From the NCBI RefSeq assembly GCF_021151785.1, contig NZ_JAGKWP010000059.1, positions 1 through 15,290 on the forward strand: a stretch of DNA of 15,290 nt, given 5' to 3'. The stretch is from Flavobacterium sp. GTDB lineage: Bacteria; Bacteroidota; Bacteroidia; Flavobacteriales; Flavobacteriaceae. The notes under the pieces were generated by a model. It was given only the letters and a program-made list of their open reading frames with translations. It made no database searches and was not told the DNA's origin. Position 1 is the stretch's first letter; each line of letters starts with the position of its first letter. Below are positions 14,917 through 15,290 of this stretch, piece by piece. Made by a program: the position numbers and the translations under genes.

Positions 14917-15216
14917 ATGAAAGGCTACATGTATATTTTACTTTGTGCAGATGGGACCTATTACACGGGAAGCACCATAGATTTAGAAAAAAGACTAGAG
15001 CAACATCAAAAAGGAGAAGGAGCAAACCATACAAAAAAAAGACTACCAGTCATATTAGTATATCACGAAGAATATACTAGAATTGACCAAGCCTTTAGAA
15101 GAGAAAAGCAAGTACAAGGCTGGAGTAGAAAAAAGAAAGAAGCACTAATAGAAGGAGCGACACATACATTACCACAACTCGCAAAAGCATACAGAGATTT
15201 AGATTTCAATAAATAA
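14917..15216 (+). CDS. GIY-YIG nuclease family protein
   Basis: A 99-residue stand-alone GIY-YIG domain of the UPF0213/YhbQ or UvrC-N-terminal-like kind. The signature appears as M-Y-I (5-7) and Y-Y-T-G (15-18). The conserved Arg26 and His30 follow in D-L-E-K-R-L-E-Q-H, and the metal-binding Glu63 lies in R-R-E-K-Q-V-Q-G-W, so the active site looks complete. Such enzymes cut one DNA strand with a divalent metal. There is no extra DNA-binding domain, as in most members of this size. No TAnnTTTG box lies just upstream, so it may be read through from the 102-residue gene. It is enclosed by palindromic repeat clusters B and C. As far as I recall, small GIY-YIG proteins of this type have been reported to act on repeated single-stranded sites in Neisseria. 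Confidence 0.92.
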   Translation: MKGYMYILLCADGTYYTGSTIDLEKRLEQHQKGEGANHTKKRLPVILVYHEEYTRIDQAFRREKQVQGWSRKKKEALIEGATHTLPQLAKAYRDLDFNK

Positions 15217-15238
15217 AATCCGTACCCTCCACTTTTCT

Positions 15239-15290
15239 GGTGGCTGAGTCCCCTTCGGTGGCTGAGGCTCTCGAAGCCACCGAAGGGGAC
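15239..15290. repeat. Repeat cluster C: long palindrome at the right edge
   Basis: A left half (15239-15248) is followed by the longest palindrome of the window, 15248-15290. Its arms GTCCCCTTCGGTGGCT and AGCCACCGAAGGGGAC pair perfectly over 16 bp around an 11-nt centre. The palindrome ends exactly at the last base of the window. A terminator role for the nuclease gene cannot be judged because the downstream bases are not visible. Confidence 0.9.

Noticed and set aside
14681..15034. Minus-strand open frame of 117 codons across cluster B and the nuclease gene
   Set aside because: It is antisense to the well-supported GIY-YIG gene and its C-terminal half is only the 21-bp-period repeat read in reverse.
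12906..15290. CRISPR-like array
   Set aside because: Repeat units are palindromic, vary in completeness and are spaced 18-30 bp with related, pyrimidine-rich spacers; there are no cas genes, and genes lie between clusters.

Overview
The window looks like chromosomal DNA from a member of the Bacteroidota, most likely class Flavobacteriia. It is strongly AT-rich, genes lack Shine-Dalgarno sequences, and several promoter-like sites match the Bacteroidota -7 box TAnnTTTG. The protein families present (GT-D transferase, PglC/PglD pair, a flavobacterial orphan surface-type protein) fit this.

Region 1 (1-11692) is one plus-strand surface-polysaccharide (capsule or O-antigen) operon of eleven genes, open at its left edge. 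In order: a 5'-truncated polysaccharide deacetylase-like gene, an asparagine synthase-type amidotransferase, a GT-D glycosyltransferase, a GT4 glycosyltransferase, a UDP-glucuronate 4-epimerase-like enzyme, two more GT4-like glycosyltransferases, a CapA-like protein, a CapK/PaaK-like adenylate-forming enzyme, a PglC-type initiating sugar-phosphate transferase and a PglD/NeuD-type acyltransferase. Gaps are mostly below 20 nt and several neighbours overlap (8, 4 and 1 nt), so translation is probably coupled. The genes imply a lipid-linked repeat unit started by the PglC-type enzyme, extended by at least four transferases, containing a uronic acid, and decorated by amidation, acylation or deacetylation. 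No flippase or polymerase is visible; they would lie upstream.

Region 2 (11693-12757) holds a convergent minus-strand gene for a 249-residue protein of unknown function with its own terminator, a good Bacteroidota promoter and a leader of about 165 nt that contains several inverted repeats.

Region 3 (12758-15290) is accessory in character. Three GC-rich repeat clusters built on one palindromic element (left arm GGTGGCTGAG, right arm CTCGAAGCCACC) alternate with three small plus-strand genes: a helical 351-residue unknown, a 102-residue HTH-like protein and a compact GIY-YIG nuclease. The nuclease gene is bracketed by a perfect 39-bp direct copy of the element. The clusters also carry a decayed tandem periodicity of about 21 bp, and cluster B is read by a 76-codon stop-free frame adjoining the 102-residue gene. 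The nuclease plus palindrome arrangement is the most interesting part of the window and may be a mobile repeat system. I saw no rRNA, tRNA, CRISPR array or insertion sequence.
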